Source: Clostridiales bacterium (GTDB lineage: Bacteria > Bacillota > Clostridia > Lachnospirales > Lachnospiraceae). Taken from it: DNA of 64,000 nt. How positions within the stretch are numbered: the stretch's first letter is position 1; each line of letters opens with the position of its first letter. Below are positions 46,782 through 55,893 of this stretch, piece by piece. The position numbers and the translations under genes are program-made. The notes beneath the pieces were generated by a model, which saw nothing but the letters and a program-made list of their open reading frames with translations, made no database searches and was not told the origin of the DNA. The stretch lies in assembly GCA_021202925.1 (NCBI GenBank), contig JAJQCD010000002.1, positions 1 to 64,000 of the forward strand, written 5' to 3'.

Positions 46782-47357
46782 ATGAACCGACCTGCCGGTT
46801 TTCGAACCATCCGCCGCTTCGTTCCGCTGATTCCGATGGTCTGTGTTCTCATTCTGCTGGTTCGCCCTGCCTTTCCCGTTTACGCGAAAGCGGCAGGCGG
46901 TGAACCGGCTTCCATCGGAATAGAAGACGGCGATTACACAATCGCCGTTTCGCTTGCCGGCGGCAGCGGACGGGCCAGCGTGACCTCCCCGACCACGCTG
47001 ACCGTGACGGACGGCCTCGCTTACGCACGCATCGAATGGAGCAGTTCCCACTATGATTACATGCGAATCGGCGAAGAGCAATTTCTGCCGGTCAACACGG
47101 ACGGCAATTCTGTCTTTGAGATCCCGGTCACTGTACTGGATGCGCCGATGGCTGTGATTGCGGACACGACCGCCATGAGTGTCCCGCATGAAGTCGCATA
47201 TACTCTCACGTTCGAATCTGCCAGTCTGGCCGTTTCCCGGTCAACCGCACAGAACCGTCCGCATAGGATCCGCACAGTAGCCACGGCAGTCCTGGCCGTA
47301 TGCGTCATCGTATGGTTATTGTATAATTCGAAAAAGGAAAGGAATCGTACAGAATGA
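46782..47357 (+). CDS. Membrane-anchored NEAT-like tetrapyrrole/metal-binding protein
   Basis: The 191-residue protein has a basic start and signal helix (FVPLIPMVCVLILLV), an extracellular NEAT-like beta domain (SIGIEDGDYTIAVSLAGGSGRASV, ARIEWSSSHYDYMRIGEEQFLPV, SVFEIPVTVLDAPMAVIADTTAMS) and a C-terminal membrane helix with a basic tail (VCVIVWLLYNSKKERNR). Such domains bind haem or related ligands; in a cobalamin-riboswitch operon a corrinoid or cobalt-tetrapyrrole ligand is plausible. There is no clear Shine-Dalgarno at this ATG, and a TTG upstream is possible, so the start is uncertain. Confidence 0.75.
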   Translation: MNRPAGFRTIRRFVPLIPMVCVLILLVRPAFPVYAKAAGGEPASIGIEDGDYTIAVSLAGGSGRASVTSPTTLTVTDGLAYARIEWSSSHYDYMRIGEEQFLPVNTDGNSVFEIPVTVLDAPMAVIADTTAMSVPHEVAYTLTFESASLAVSRSTAQNRPHRIRTVATAVLAVCVIVWLLYNSKKERNRTE

Positions 47358-48538
47358 AAAGCAGGACGGGCAACCAGAATAACTGTCTCAGGACGGCGCA
47401 TATTCCGGTCTTCTTTTTCGCCGTAATCCTGTGTGCCATCTGTCTTGCCGCCTGCGGACACGCTCCGAACAGCGCCAGACAGAATGTTACCATCAGCGAT
47501 GAGCTGATTTACACCGGCAGCATGGAACGGATTTACGCCACACAGTTTTCGGTCGACTACTACGAGGGCGGCTACTCACTCATTACCATAACCGGCGACG
47601 GCCGTTTTCTGGTGGTGCCGGAGGGAATGCATACTCCGGCCGACCTGCCGGAAGACATTGTCGTCCTCGCACAGCCGCTCAATCACATTTACCTGGCCGC
47701 ATCAGCCGTTATGGACATGTTCGTGTCCGCCGACGCCCTGGACAGCATTCGTTTCTCCGCACTGGACGCAGACGGATGGTATATCGATGCGGCGAAAACT
47801 GCCATGCAGAATGGCGACATCCTTTACGCCGGAAAATATTCCGCCCCTGACTATGAACGGATTCTCGCCGGGCAGTGTGACCTTGCGATTGAAAATACCA
47901 TGATCTATCACACGCCGGAAGTAAAAGAACAGCTGGAACGTCTCGGTATCCCTGTGATCGTCGATCATTCCAGCTATGAGACAGAGCCACTCGGCCGCAC
48001 AGAATGGGTCCGGTTGTACGGTCTTCTGACCGGAAAGGAAGCCGCCGCCGAAGCAGCGTTCCTCTCACAGACGGAAGCGCTCGCGGCAGTCGATCCGGAC
48101 GGAGCAGCGGGAAAAACAGTTGCCTTTTTCTATATCACGACGAACGGCGCCGTCAATGTCCGCAAGGCTTCCGATTATCTGCCGAAGATGATCGCACTCG
48201 CCGGTGGAAGCTACATTTTTTCCGATCTCGGCGCCGATGACGGCACTGCTTCCTCTACGGTTTCCATGCAGATAGAAGAATTTTATTCTGCAGCCAGAGA
48301 CGCGGACTATATCATTTATAACGGTACAATTGACGGGGAACTAACCTGTATGGATGACCTGCTGAGGAAACATTCCCTTCTGGAAAATATGAAGGCGGTA
48401 AAAGACGGGCATGTCTATTGTACCACCAGAAACCTGTATCAGTCCTCGATGGAACTGGGAACGATCATCTCCGATATTCACCGGATGCTGACCGGGGACG
48501 ACGCCAATATGACGTATCTTTATCCGGTAAGCAAATAA
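47354..48538 (+). CDS. Corrinoid/siderophore-type ABC substrate-binding lipoprotein
   Basis: The 394-residue protein has a signal peptide with lipobox LAAC (Cys34), followed by a FecB/BtuF-type two-lobe fold (SALDSIRFSALD region, QCDLAIENTMIY, LGIPVIVDHSSYETEPLGRTEWVRLYG, and a late VYCTTRNLYQSSMELGTIISDIHRML). It overlaps the NEAT-like gene by 4 bp and is followed 14 bp later by the permease. Likely binds a cobalamin precursor or related ligand. Confidence 0.88.
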   Translation: MKSRTGNQNNCLRTAHIPVFFFAVILCAICLAACGHAPNSARQNVTISDELIYTGSMERIYATQFSVDYYEGGYSLITITGDGRFLVVPEGMHTPADLPEDIVVLAQPLNHIYLAASAVMDMFVSADALDSIRFSALDADGWYIDAAKTAMQNGDILYAGKYSAPDYERILAGQCDLAIENTMIYHTPEVKEQLERLGIPVIVDHSSYETEPLGRTEWVRLYGLLTGKEAAAEAAFLSQTEALAAVDPDGAAGKTVAFFYITTNGAVNVRKASDYLPKMIALAGGSYIFSDLGADDGTASSTVSMQIEEFYSAARDADYIIYNGTIDGELTCMDDLLRKHSLLENMKAVKDGHVYCTTRNLYQSSMELGTIISDIHRMLTGDDANMTYLYPVSK

Positions 48539-48552
48539 TTCAGGAGTAACAT

Positions 48553-49566
48553 ATGCGACAAAATCAAACCGGCCTGTATTTCTTTCTCCTGACCGCGCTG
48601 GCGGTCATCCTGCTGATCATCAACGTGTGCGCCGGCAGCGTGCAGATTTCTCCCCATGAGGTGCTTGACATTCTGTCCAGGCGACCGGCCAATCCCGTCT
48701 CCGCCGACATCATTCTTCAGATCCGGCTGCCCCGTACGCTGGCGGCGGCCATCCTCGGCGGCGGGCTGTCCCTGTCCGGTTATCTTCTTCAGACCTATTT
48801 TCACAATCCCATTGCCGGCCCGTTCATCCTCGGAATCTCCTCCGGCGCCAAGCTGGCCGTGGCAGGGATGATGGTTGCCGCCTTACGCGCATCCATCCCC
48901 ATCCATTCCGTGATGATGATCGTCGCCGCCTTCGCCGGAGCCATGATTTCCATGGGCTTTGTGCTTCTGATCTCCCGCGTCGTCGACCGCATCTCCATGC
49001 TGATTGTCAGCGGCGTTATGATTGGTTACATCTGTTCTGCCATCACGGACCTCATCGTCACGTTCGCGGACGACTCGGATATTGTCAACCTCCACAACTG
49101 GTCAAAAGGCAGTTTCTCCGGCATCAGCTGGGAGAATGTGGCAGTGATGACGGTCGTGATTTTCGCCGCCTTCTTCTGCGTCCTTCTCCTGTCCAAACCC
49201 ATCGGCGCATGGCAGATGGGCGAAGCCTACGCCCGGAATATGGGAGTCCATGTTCCCCTCTTCCGGGCGCTTCTCGTCGTTCTTTCCAGCGTCTTATCCG
49301 CCTGCGTCACCGCCTTTGCCGGGCCAGTCTCCTTCGTTGGAATCGCCGTCCCCCACCTCATAAAGGGACTGTTCCGAACAGCAAATCCGCTGCGGATGAT
49401 TCCCGCCTGTTTCCTGGGCGGAGCGATCTTCTGTCTGGCCTGCGACCTGCTCGCGCGTGTCCTGTTCGCTCCGACCGAACTTGGCATCAGCACCGTCACG
49501 TCCATCTTCGGCGCACCGATCGTGATCCACATCCTGATCCGCCGGGAAAACGCCCGTCCGTCCTGA
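48553..49566 (+). CDS. FecCD/BtuC-family ABC permease
   Basis: The 337-residue permease has about ten helices and family motifs: RLPRTLAAAILGGGLSLSGYLLQTYFHNPIAGPFILGISSGAKLA near the N-terminus, GAWQMGEAYARNMGV, and FAGPVSFVGIAVPHLIK with ELGISTVTSIFGAPIVIHIL at the C-terminus. AGGAG precedes the ATG. It pairs with the binding protein upstream; the matching ATPase gene lies 2.6 kb away (52208-53305), beyond a minus-strand cassette whose last gene overlaps this one by 273 bp. Confidence 0.92.
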   Translation: MRQNQTGLYFFLLTALAVILLIINVCAGSVQISPHEVLDILSRRPANPVSADIILQIRLPRTLAAAILGGGLSLSGYLLQTYFHNPIAGPFILGISSGAKLAVAGMMVAALRASIPIHSVMMIVAAFAGAMISMGFVLLISRVVDRISMLIVSGVMIGYICSAITDLIVTFADDSDIVNLHNWSKGSFSGISWENVAVMTVVIFAAFFCVLLLSKPIGAWQMGEAYARNMGVHVPLFRALLVVLSSVLSACVTAFAGPVSFVGIAVPHLIKGLFRTANPLRMIPACFLGGAIFCLACDLLARVLFAPTELGISTVTSIFGAPIVIHILIRRENARPS

Positions 49567-49935
49567 ACCGTCAACAGTTTCCAGCAGTTCTCTCAGCATT
49601 TCATCCGTCACTTCGACAATCCGGCCAATCTGTGCTTTGCTGATCTGATCATAATGAATCCCCGCCACAACCACAGCCGGGCTTCGCCCACAGGCAGCAA
49701 GCACACCCGCCCATTTTGCCGAAATGACGCCATCCCGGTGTCCGGGAAATTCCGTCGTCGTCACCCTGCCGTCCGGAGAAACAACGCTGACGGAACCAAT
49801 ATGCGGCAACGTTCCCCCGCAAACAGTGACCTGTGTCCCCTGTGGGAAATCTGTCATCCGGGCGGTCAGCATCTCCCCAAACAGCTCCCGCATCACGATC
49901 TGTTCCCTGCTGTTTGGTATCTGTGTCCCTGTCAT
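49294..49935 (-). CDS. lpdD: LpdD-like prenylated-FMN chaperone with antisense read-through tail
   Basis: Residues 1 to about 125 (TQVTVCGGTLPHIGSVSVV, TTEFPGHRDGVISAKWAGVLA, VVVAGIHYDQISKAQIGRIVEVTDEML) match LpdD-type small proteins that accompany UbiD-family hydroxyarylic acid decarboxylases. GGAG precedes the ATG at 49935. After that the frame continues for about 90 residues antisense to the permease gene; this part is low-complexity, Asp/Gly-rich and surely not part of the family. The native stop seems to have been lost at a junction near 49570. The core may still work. It follows ubiX by 12 bp. Confidence 0.7.
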   Translation of the reverse strand: MTGTQIPNSREQIVMRELFGEMLTARMTDFPQGTQVTVCGGTLPHIGSVSVVSPDGRVTTTEFPGHRDGVISAKWAGVLAACGRSPAVVVAGIHYDQISKAQIGRIVEVTDEMLRELLETVDGSGRTGVFPADQDVDHDRCAEDGRDGADAKFGRSEQDTREQVAGQTEDRSAQETGGNHPQRICCSEQSLYEVGDGDSNEGDWPGKGGDAGG

Positions 49936-49947
49936 ATCCGTTCTCCG

Positions 49948-50514
49948 TCACATGCCTTTCCACTCGTCATCCTCTGTGCCAAGCTCAAACTGCGCCAGCA
50001 GCCGGTTCACCGTGCTGCGCGTCATATCCGCCACGGTAAGCGGATGATGATAATAGGTCTGCATGGGAGGCAGAATCACAGCCCCCAGCCGGCTCGCTTC
50101 GCAGAGATTGCGCAAATGGAGGGTAGAGAGCGGCGTCTCTCTTGCGGCCAGAACCAGTCTGCGCCTCTCCTTCAGGCAGACGTCCGCCGCACGAAGCAAC
50201 AGATTGTCGCTGTATCCCGAGACGATTCCGGCCACCGTCTTCATGCTGCAAGGCACAACGACCATCCCCTTTGTCTCAAAGGAGCCGCTTGCAACAGACG
50301 CACCGATCTCGTCATTCCGGTGAAAAACCGCGGCAAATGTCCGCAGTTCTTCCACCGTCATGCCGGTCTCATGCAGCAGAGTCATTTCCCCGCTCTTCGT
50401 AATAATCAGGTGAACTTCGATCTGCGGATGGTTTTCGTGAAGATTCCGCAACAGTTCTACTGCCAGCGGCGCACCGGACGCGCCGCTGACCCCGACGATC
50501 AGACGCTCAGCCAT
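49948..50514 (-). CDS. ubiX: UbiX-family flavin prenyltransferase
   Basis: The 188-residue flavoprotein has RLIVGVSGASGAPLAVELLR, VVVPCSMKTVAGIVSGYSDNLLLRAADVCLKERR and ETPLSTLHLRNLCEASRLGAVILPPMQTYY, all UbiX/Pad1 motifs. It makes prenylated FMN for the UbiD partner. The start at 50514 lies inside the end of ubiD (8-bp overlap), giving coupled translation. Together with ubiD and lpdD it forms a B-C-D type decarboxylase cassette. Confidence 0.95.
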   Translation of the reverse strand: MAERLIVGVSGASGAPLAVELLRNLHENHPQIEVHLIITKSGEMTLLHETGMTVEELRTFAAVFHRNDEIGASVASGSFETKGMVVVPCSMKTVAGIVSGYSDNLLLRAADVCLKERRRLVLAARETPLSTLHLRNLCEASRLGAVILPPMQTYYHHPLTVADMTRSTVNRLLAQFELGTEDDEWKGM

Positions 50515-51982
50515 GCAGCCACCTTTCATAATCCACCTCAAGGAAAGGCGCACGGCGGAAACGATCCTTCATCTCGAAAGGCACCGTACAGTCAAAAATA
50601 GTCTTGCAGCTGATGCCGATATCACGAATAGAGCCGGTATACGCCGGGTTCGAACTTGGATCCAGCGGATGGCAACGCACTCCCGGAATCGTTACGATAT
50701 CCGCATCTCCCTGGAACCGGGTATTCATTGCCCAAAGTACATCGTTTGTATCGAAAATATCTACGTCCTCATCCACCAGAATAACATGCTTTAATTCCGG
50801 GAACGCCGAAAATGCCAGCAATGCTGCCTGACGCTGCTTGCCCTCATCCGTATGCACCGTCTTCCTGCACTGCAGCACCGCCATATACTTTCCTCCGCCT
50901 GCGCGATGCGCATAGCAATTGAGCACCTTACCCGGCAAAGCCTTGTCGATCATCCCCAGGATACTCGCTTCGGTCGGTATCCCGGCCATATTGACATGCT
51001 CCTCCGACGGGCCGATGCAGGTCTGCATAATCGGGTTCCTGTGATGCGTCACTGCCTTCACCTTAAGCAGCCAACACTCATGGCTCGCCGGTCCGTTATA
51101 CCCAGGGAACTCCGGCATCGCAAAGCCAGTATGGCTATTCTGATCCTCGACCACCTTCACCCCCGGAATGATCTCACCCTCAATCACATACTCGGCATTG
51201 GCAATCGCCTTTTCCCGGATCGAAACACAGGGAATCAGTTCCACCGGGCGTTCCCGCAGTGCGCCGGCAATCGAAAGTTCATTGAAGCCAAGCGGCGTTG
51301 TCGGCGGCTCAAAGCAGCTTGTTACCTCAATCGCCGGATCCACCCCGATCGATACGGAAATCGGCAACGGCTGCCCCAGTTCGGTCGCCCGCTCCGCCAT
51401 CGCACCAATATGCCGGCTGCCCGGTTGCAGAAAAATTGACAATTCATCCTTCCCCTGAATGCACATGCGATGGATCGTTACATCTGACAGCCCCGTATCC
51501 GGATGCGTCGCATAGCACATGCCAAGCGTAATGTATGGTCCCGCATCTACCGGCGTATTCGTCGGTGCAGGAATCAGCCGGTACAGGTCAAAATCCGGAT
51601 CTGTCGCCAGATGCACGACCTCCTGACACGGCGCCGATCCTGCAACAACAACCGGCTGAATCGGATTGACCGCGCAACGCTGAACCAGATGCCCCAGTTC
51701 TTCCTTCTTACAGCCGAACAGACTGGCAACCCGCGCACGGCTCGCCAGTACGCCGATCGCGACGCTCGCACCCGGATGTCCCTTGATGTTATGGAAAATC
51801 ATCGCCGGACCATCCACCTGTGTCGGGCGCATGACCGTGCCGCCCGCCCCCACATAGCGATAAACACCAGATAATTCCGCTGCCGGATCTACCTCAACGC
51901 TGATCTCAATAAGCTGCCCCGGCGTCTCACGCAGCACCGCAAGCGCCGTGCGCAGATCAAGAATTTCTGTTCTGTGATTCAT
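50507..51982 (-). CDS. ubiD: UbiD-family decarboxylase (LpdC/hydroxyarylic acid type)
   Basis: The 491-residue UbiD-family enzyme has YRYVGAGGTV, AMIFHNIKGHPGASVAIGVLASR, PTNTPVDAGPYITLGMCYATHPDTG, NIGDM-like VTIHRMCIQGKDELSIFLQPGSRHIG, GIVEGE-like YVIEGEIIPGVKVVEDQNSHTGFAMPEFPGYNGPAS, and VDEDVDIFDTNDVLWAM. With prenylated FMN it would decarboxylate an aromatic acid such as a hydroxybenzoate; the substrate is not certain. The ATG at 51982 follows GGAGGGG. Confidence 0.94.
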   Translation of the reverse strand: MNHRTEILDLRTALAVLRETPGQLIEISVEVDPAAELSGVYRYVGAGGTVMRPTQVDGPAMIFHNIKGHPGASVAIGVLASRARVASLFGCKKEELGHLVQRCAVNPIQPVVVAGSAPCQEVVHLATDPDFDLYRLIPAPTNTPVDAGPYITLGMCYATHPDTGLSDVTIHRMCIQGKDELSIFLQPGSRHIGAMAERATELGQPLPISVSIGVDPAIEVTSCFEPPTTPLGFNELSIAGALRERPVELIPCVSIREKAIANAEYVIEGEIIPGVKVVEDQNSHTGFAMPEFPGYNGPASHECWLLKVKAVTHHRNPIMQTCIGPSEEHVNMAGIPTEASILGMIDKALPGKVLNCYAHRAGGGKYMAVLQCRKTVHTDEGKQRQAALLAFSAFPELKHVILVDEDVDIFDTNDVLWAMNTRFQGDADIVTIPGVRCHPLDPSSNPAYTGSIRDIGISCKTIFDCTVPFEMKDRFRRAPFLEVDYERWLHG

Positions 51983-52137
51983 AACCAACCCCTCCTGAAA
52001 GCAAATAATATCATATCAGCAACAATTTCATTATAGCCTTTCTTCCCGTGATTTTCAATGTGACATTCATATTCGTTTCCATCAAGGCAATCGTTTCACA
52101 ATGAAAAATACCGGTTCCCGAATCTACTGCAAACACA

Positions 52138-52167
52138 TTGACAAAATCGCAAACCCTGTGGTTAGAT
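52138..52167 (+). promoter_or_regulatory. Probable promoter of the detached ABC ATPase gene
   Basis: -35 TTGACA (52138-52143), 18-bp spacer, -10 TTAGAT (52162-52167). It shows that the ATPase can be transcribed separately from the riboswitch operon. Confidence 0.55.
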
Positions 52168-52207
52168 AAGGTAGAAGAAATCTTTTAAACAGGTCAGGAG
52201 ACAACAG

Positions 52208-53305
52208 ATGGAAGAATATTATTTTTATACCAGAGGATTCACGGTCGGCTACGACGGAGTTCCTCTGATCCGGGATATCCGTATTCAGCTGAAGCGCGGA
52301 GAAATTCTGACCCTGATCGGTCCCAATGGAGCCGGAAAAACGACGATTCTCAAAAGCATCATCCGCCAGCTTGCCCCGATCGCCGGAACCGTGTATCTGG
52401 ACGGTTCTGATATCAGTTCCATGAGCGCAAAGGAACTGGCACAGAAGATGTCCATCGTCCTGACCGAGCGGGTGCGAACCGAACTCATGACATGCGAAGA
52501 AGTCGTCGCGACCGGGCGCTATCCCTATACAGGCGCTTTCGGCGTCCTTTCCGAGGATGACAGACGTATCGTGCAGACATCCATGCAGCAGATCCGGATC
52601 CTGGATCTCGCCGGACGGGATTTCATGAAAATCAGTGACGGCCAACGGCAACGGGTCATGCTTGCACGGGCCATCTGCCAGGAGCCGGATATCCTGGTAC
52701 TCGACGAACCCACCTCCTTTCTGGATATCCGCTATAAGCTGGAATTTCTCTCCATCCTTCAGGATCTGTCCCGCAAACAGAATCTGACAGTCATCCTCTC
52801 ATTACACGAGCTTGATCTCGCCGAACGGATTTCCGACCAGGTCGCCTGCGTAAAGGGCGACGCAATTGACCGGTTTGGCACACCGGAAGAAATCTTCACA
52901 GACCAGTACATTGCCTCGCTTTACGACATTACAGAGGGTTCCTATGACACACAATCCGGCAGTCCCGAACTGCGGTCGGCACACGGCGTTCCGGAAGTAT
53001 TCGTCATCGCCGGGAACGGCACAGGCACCCCCGTCTACCGGCGTCTGCAACGACAGCAAATCCCCTTTGCCACCGGAATTCTCTGGGAAAATGACCGCGA
53101 CTACCCGGCGGCAAAAGCACTGGCGAGCGAAGTGATCGCCGTCAGACCTTTCAGCCGGATCGACAAAAGCACCTGGGATCGCGCCAGGAACGCCATCGAT
53201 TCCTGCCGGGAGGTCATCTGCACGATTGATCCGAACCTGCCGGGAGAATTCGCGCAAGAACTCCATAACCTGTATTCATATGCGAAAGGAGAAAAAAATC
53301 CGTGA
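52208..53305 (+). CDS. FecE/BtuD-type ABC ATPase with C-terminal extension
   Basis: The 365-residue ATPase has Walker A GPNGAGKTT (38-46), a signature written ISDGQRQRVMLARAI (SDGQ in place of SGGQ) and Walker B DILVLDEPTSFLD. It probably energises the FecCD permease at 48553. Beyond about residue 255 there is a 100-residue extra domain (VPEVFVIAGNGTGTPVYRRLQ..., FATGILWENDRDYPAAKALASEVIAV...) not seen in standard BtuD; a ligand-sensing or nucleotide-like fold is possible. CAGGAG precedes the ATG. Confidence 0.88.
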   Translation: MEEYYFYTRGFTVGYDGVPLIRDIRIQLKRGEILTLIGPNGAGKTTILKSIIRQLAPIAGTVYLDGSDISSMSAKELAQKMSIVLTERVRTELMTCEEVVATGRYPYTGAFGVLSEDDRRIVQTSMQQIRILDLAGRDFMKISDGQRQRVMLARAICQEPDILVLDEPTSFLDIRYKLEFLSILQDLSRKQNLTVILSLHELDLAERISDQVACVKGDAIDRFGTPEEIFTDQYIASLYDITEGSYDTQSGSPELRSAHGVPEVFVIAGNGTGTPVYRRLQRQQIPFATGILWENDRDYPAAKALASEVIAVRPFSRIDKSTWDRARNAIDSCREVICTIDPNLPGEFAQELHNLYSYAKGEKNP

Positions 53306-53440
53306 ATCTGGTCTGTTTCTGTCGTTCGACACATATTCTGTTCATCAGAGTCCATTCGACAACGATACGAAAAAACGATTGGACTTCATGCCATCCATTG
53401 TGTTAAACTGATTCTATGAAATCGAAAGGGGGAACTGTAT

Positions 53441-53783
53441 ATGTCTCAGACAGAAGACGACCTGTTACTTGGCATCTCCAATCTGCTTGACAGAAAGCTG
53501 GGAGCCATTCAGAACGATCTTTCTGATGTCAGAAATGAAATCGTTCTTCTCAGAACGGATGTCAGCAGAGAACTGATCAGCATCCGGGCAGACATCCGCA
53601 GCATCAACATCCGGATGGAAAATGACATCCTGCCCCGTCTTCAGAACATCGAAGACTGCTATCTGTCTACCTATCGGCGATATCAATCCGGTTGTCAATC
53701 AGATTGATGCGATTCAGGCAGACGTTGATGTCCTGAAAGCGGTTGTGACCAACCATTCTGGTATCCTTCAGAATATGGCGTAG
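53441..53783 (+). pseudogene. Frameshifted small coiled-coil protein
   Basis: The first frame encodes a heptad-rich protein (LLDRKLGAIQNDLSDVRNEIVLLRTDVSRELISIRADI..., DILPRLQNIEDCYLSTYRR). It then runs into a stop after QSGCQSD. In the next frame the coiled coil carries on as DINPVVNQIDAIQADVDVLKAVVTNHSGILQNMA and stops at 53783. The break lies near 53680. An AAAGGGGG Shine-Dalgarno is present. Similar small coiled-coil proteins of unknown role occur in Lachnospiraceae. Confidence 0.6.
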
Positions 53784-53850
53784 TCACAGGCATATACATA
53801 AGATAAAATACGGAAACCACTATTGCCAGCGGTTTCCATATACGATAGCA

Positions 53851-53897
53851 AAGCAGGAGCGGATACATGAAATCACTTCATATATCCGCTCCTGCTT
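53851..53897. terminator. Long hairpin between convergent genes
   Basis: A 15-bp perfect stem (53851-53865 with 53883-53897) with further pairing inside. A smaller hairpin (GGAAACC/GGTTTCC, 53812-53837) precedes it. The pair sits between the coiled-coil pseudogene and the convergent PTS regulator and probably ends one or both transcripts. Confidence 0.6.
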
Positions 53898-53938
53898 CCA
53901 TACCACATTGGCCATTTTCTTTTATGTTTTTCCAACCC

Positions 53939-55849
53939 TCACTCATCAATGTGATTATAAATAAACGATTTGAAATCTTTAAACGAATCGCATCCCCGAA
54001 TCTCCTGAATCATACTGTCTTCGCAAAAAAGTGTAATCAGAGATTCATATAACTCCCGAAACGTCTTCTTGTCTGCCTTATTGATTGCAAGCAACAGCAC
54101 AAGATGAACTGTATTCGCGCCCCAGCGGAAACCTTTTCTGGAAATAGCGACAGCCACGCAGGTCTTGATCGCGTCCATACTGGCTGAATGCGGAATTGCA
54201 ATATGTCCAAACGCAGTGGAAGCCGCATCCTCCCGTCGATAAACATGCTCCTCAAAACCGGAATCTACATAAGATTTTGTCAACAGACAGTCACAAAGCC
54301 GGGTAATAACCTGGTCTCGGGTCTCCATAGGCGGATTGGCGAGAAAGAGCTCTTCTTCAAAGAAAAATCTGAAGTTTTTCTTCAGAATATGGTTCTTATG
54401 CCAGTTCTGCTCATCCACAATTGCATCCTCGATCAATGGATACTGTGCGCTTAAATGAAACGGAGAAATTTTCACCACACGACAGGCACAGGTACGATGA
54501 ACATCTATCGTCGTAAAAAGAATGGAAAACGACACATCTGCAAGCGCATCCTCCGTATTGGTAATACATACCAGATTAATCTGTCCCCCGAAATTCAGAA
54601 GCAGACGATTGGAAAGATCCGCACTCAGATCCCGATAATCCGGACACAATAAGGCGCAGGGAATCTTCGAACGGTTCGCGTTCTGCCGTTCCAGTTCTGC
54701 GCCAATATGCATCGCGAAAAAGGCCATCTCGTCCTCCGGGATTTTGACACGGCAGCGTTCTGCCAGATCCAGTCCCAGATAAATGGCAATATCATAGATA
54801 ATCGGATTGTTCAGACGGATAGATTCCGTCATCGGGTTTGCCATACAGCGCCCCTGTCTTGCCCGGAAAAGCAGATTCTTCAGATGCAGTGAAAACGCTG
54901 TCGTAAAAGCAGGATCGCTCAGATCAATCAGATAAAGGCTGTTGATTTCATTTACATAATCATTTGTCAGTTCCAGAATCTCCGGTTCGATGATGCGTTC
55001 CAGTTCTTTTCGCGAAGTTGGAATCGAATAGTTCGCGTTTGCCTTAAAAATCGTATAAATCTCTGACCGTTCCGGCTCATTTAACCGGATTTCAAAACGT
55101 TTCTCCAGACTGCCACACAATTCTTCCATAATTTCATATTCCAGCGCATTATCCGGCCCAGAAATCAGGTGGTCCGGAGTCAGCGAATTCCCGGATAACT
55201 CGCGGTCAACAATAATCAGAATATGCAGAAGGAAGTTTACTGCCGCAAAATCATTCAGGTAAAAGCTGTGCTTTCGAACGGTCTCAGCAATCAGTTCTCG
55301 CAATTCTCTCACATCAATCCGGGGAAAGCATTTCTGAAGTTGCTTTATGTCAACAAAGCTGTCCTGTGATTCTTCATTGATGACGTAACTGATCAGCCTT
55401 CGCTTATTGATCTCTTCCGCAACAATCCGAACAGAATCGTTTTCGCACACAAATTTTACCTGGTAGGAAGCAAACATCCGGTTCATCATAGAAATAACCG
55501 ATTTCACCGTAGAATAACTGATGCAAAGATACTCACACAAATCAAACAGATCCAGACTTGACGTATGATTTAAAATCAGCTGTCGGATAATATAGAAAGC
55601 ACGTTCCTCCGCTGTCTGAGGAATCCGGTCAGTCTCCCTCGTGGACGGAGTTCGATTCAGTGTACGATTTATTTCATATCCGCTTCGAGAAGACAAAATA
55701 ATCTTTTTCCCATACTCCTGATTGATATCACGGACATAGGTCTTTACCGTGCGGGGCGAAATCTTCAGTGCATTGGCAAGCGCCGCGCTGCTCAAAGATC
55801 CGGTCTGCCCCGACAGGTATTTCAGAAGTTCATCCTGCTTACGCCCCAT
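53939..55849 (-). CDS. PRD-containing PTS transcriptional regulator (LicR/ManR type)
   Basis: The 636-residue activator begins with a DeoR-like helix-turn-helix (ELLKYLSGQTGSLSSAALANALKISPRTVKTYVRDI). PTS regulation domains follow (HTSSLDLFDLCEYLCISYSTVK; MAFFAMHIGAELERQ and similar), then an EIIB-like region (LLLNFGGQINLVCITNTEDALADVSFSILFTT). The C-terminal EIIA domain carries the phosphorylatable His in GHIAIPHS. Activity should depend on phosphorylation by HPr and the EIIB of the adjacent transporter. It is divergent from the PTS operon it probably controls. GGAGGAGG precedes the ATG at 55849. Confidence 0.9.
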   Translation of the reverse strand: MGRKQDELLKYLSGQTGSLSSAALANALKISPRTVKTYVRDINQEYGKKIILSSRSGYEINRTLNRTPSTRETDRIPQTAEERAFYIIRQLILNHTSSLDLFDLCEYLCISYSTVKSVISMMNRMFASYQVKFVCENDSVRIVAEEINKRRLISYVINEESQDSFVDIKQLQKCFPRIDVRELRELIAETVRKHSFYLNDFAAVNFLLHILIIVDRELSGNSLTPDHLISGPDNALEYEIMEELCGSLEKRFEIRLNEPERSEIYTIFKANANYSIPTSRKELERIIEPEILELTNDYVNEINSLYLIDLSDPAFTTAFSLHLKNLLFRARQGRCMANPMTESIRLNNPIIYDIAIYLGLDLAERCRVKIPEDEMAFFAMHIGAELERQNANRSKIPCALLCPDYRDLSADLSNRLLLNFGGQINLVCITNTEDALADVSFSILFTTIDVHRTCACRVVKISPFHLSAQYPLIEDAIVDEQNWHKNHILKKNFRFFFEEELFLANPPMETRDQVITRLCDCLLTKSYVDSGFEEHVYRREDAASTAFGHIAIPHSASMDAIKTCVAVAISRKGFRWGANTVHLVLLLAINKADKKTFRELYESLITLFCEDSMIQEIRGCDSFKDFKSFIYNHIDE

Positions 55850-55893
55850 ACATACGACCTCCTCCGCTTTTTCATCTGTCAATCCACATATCC

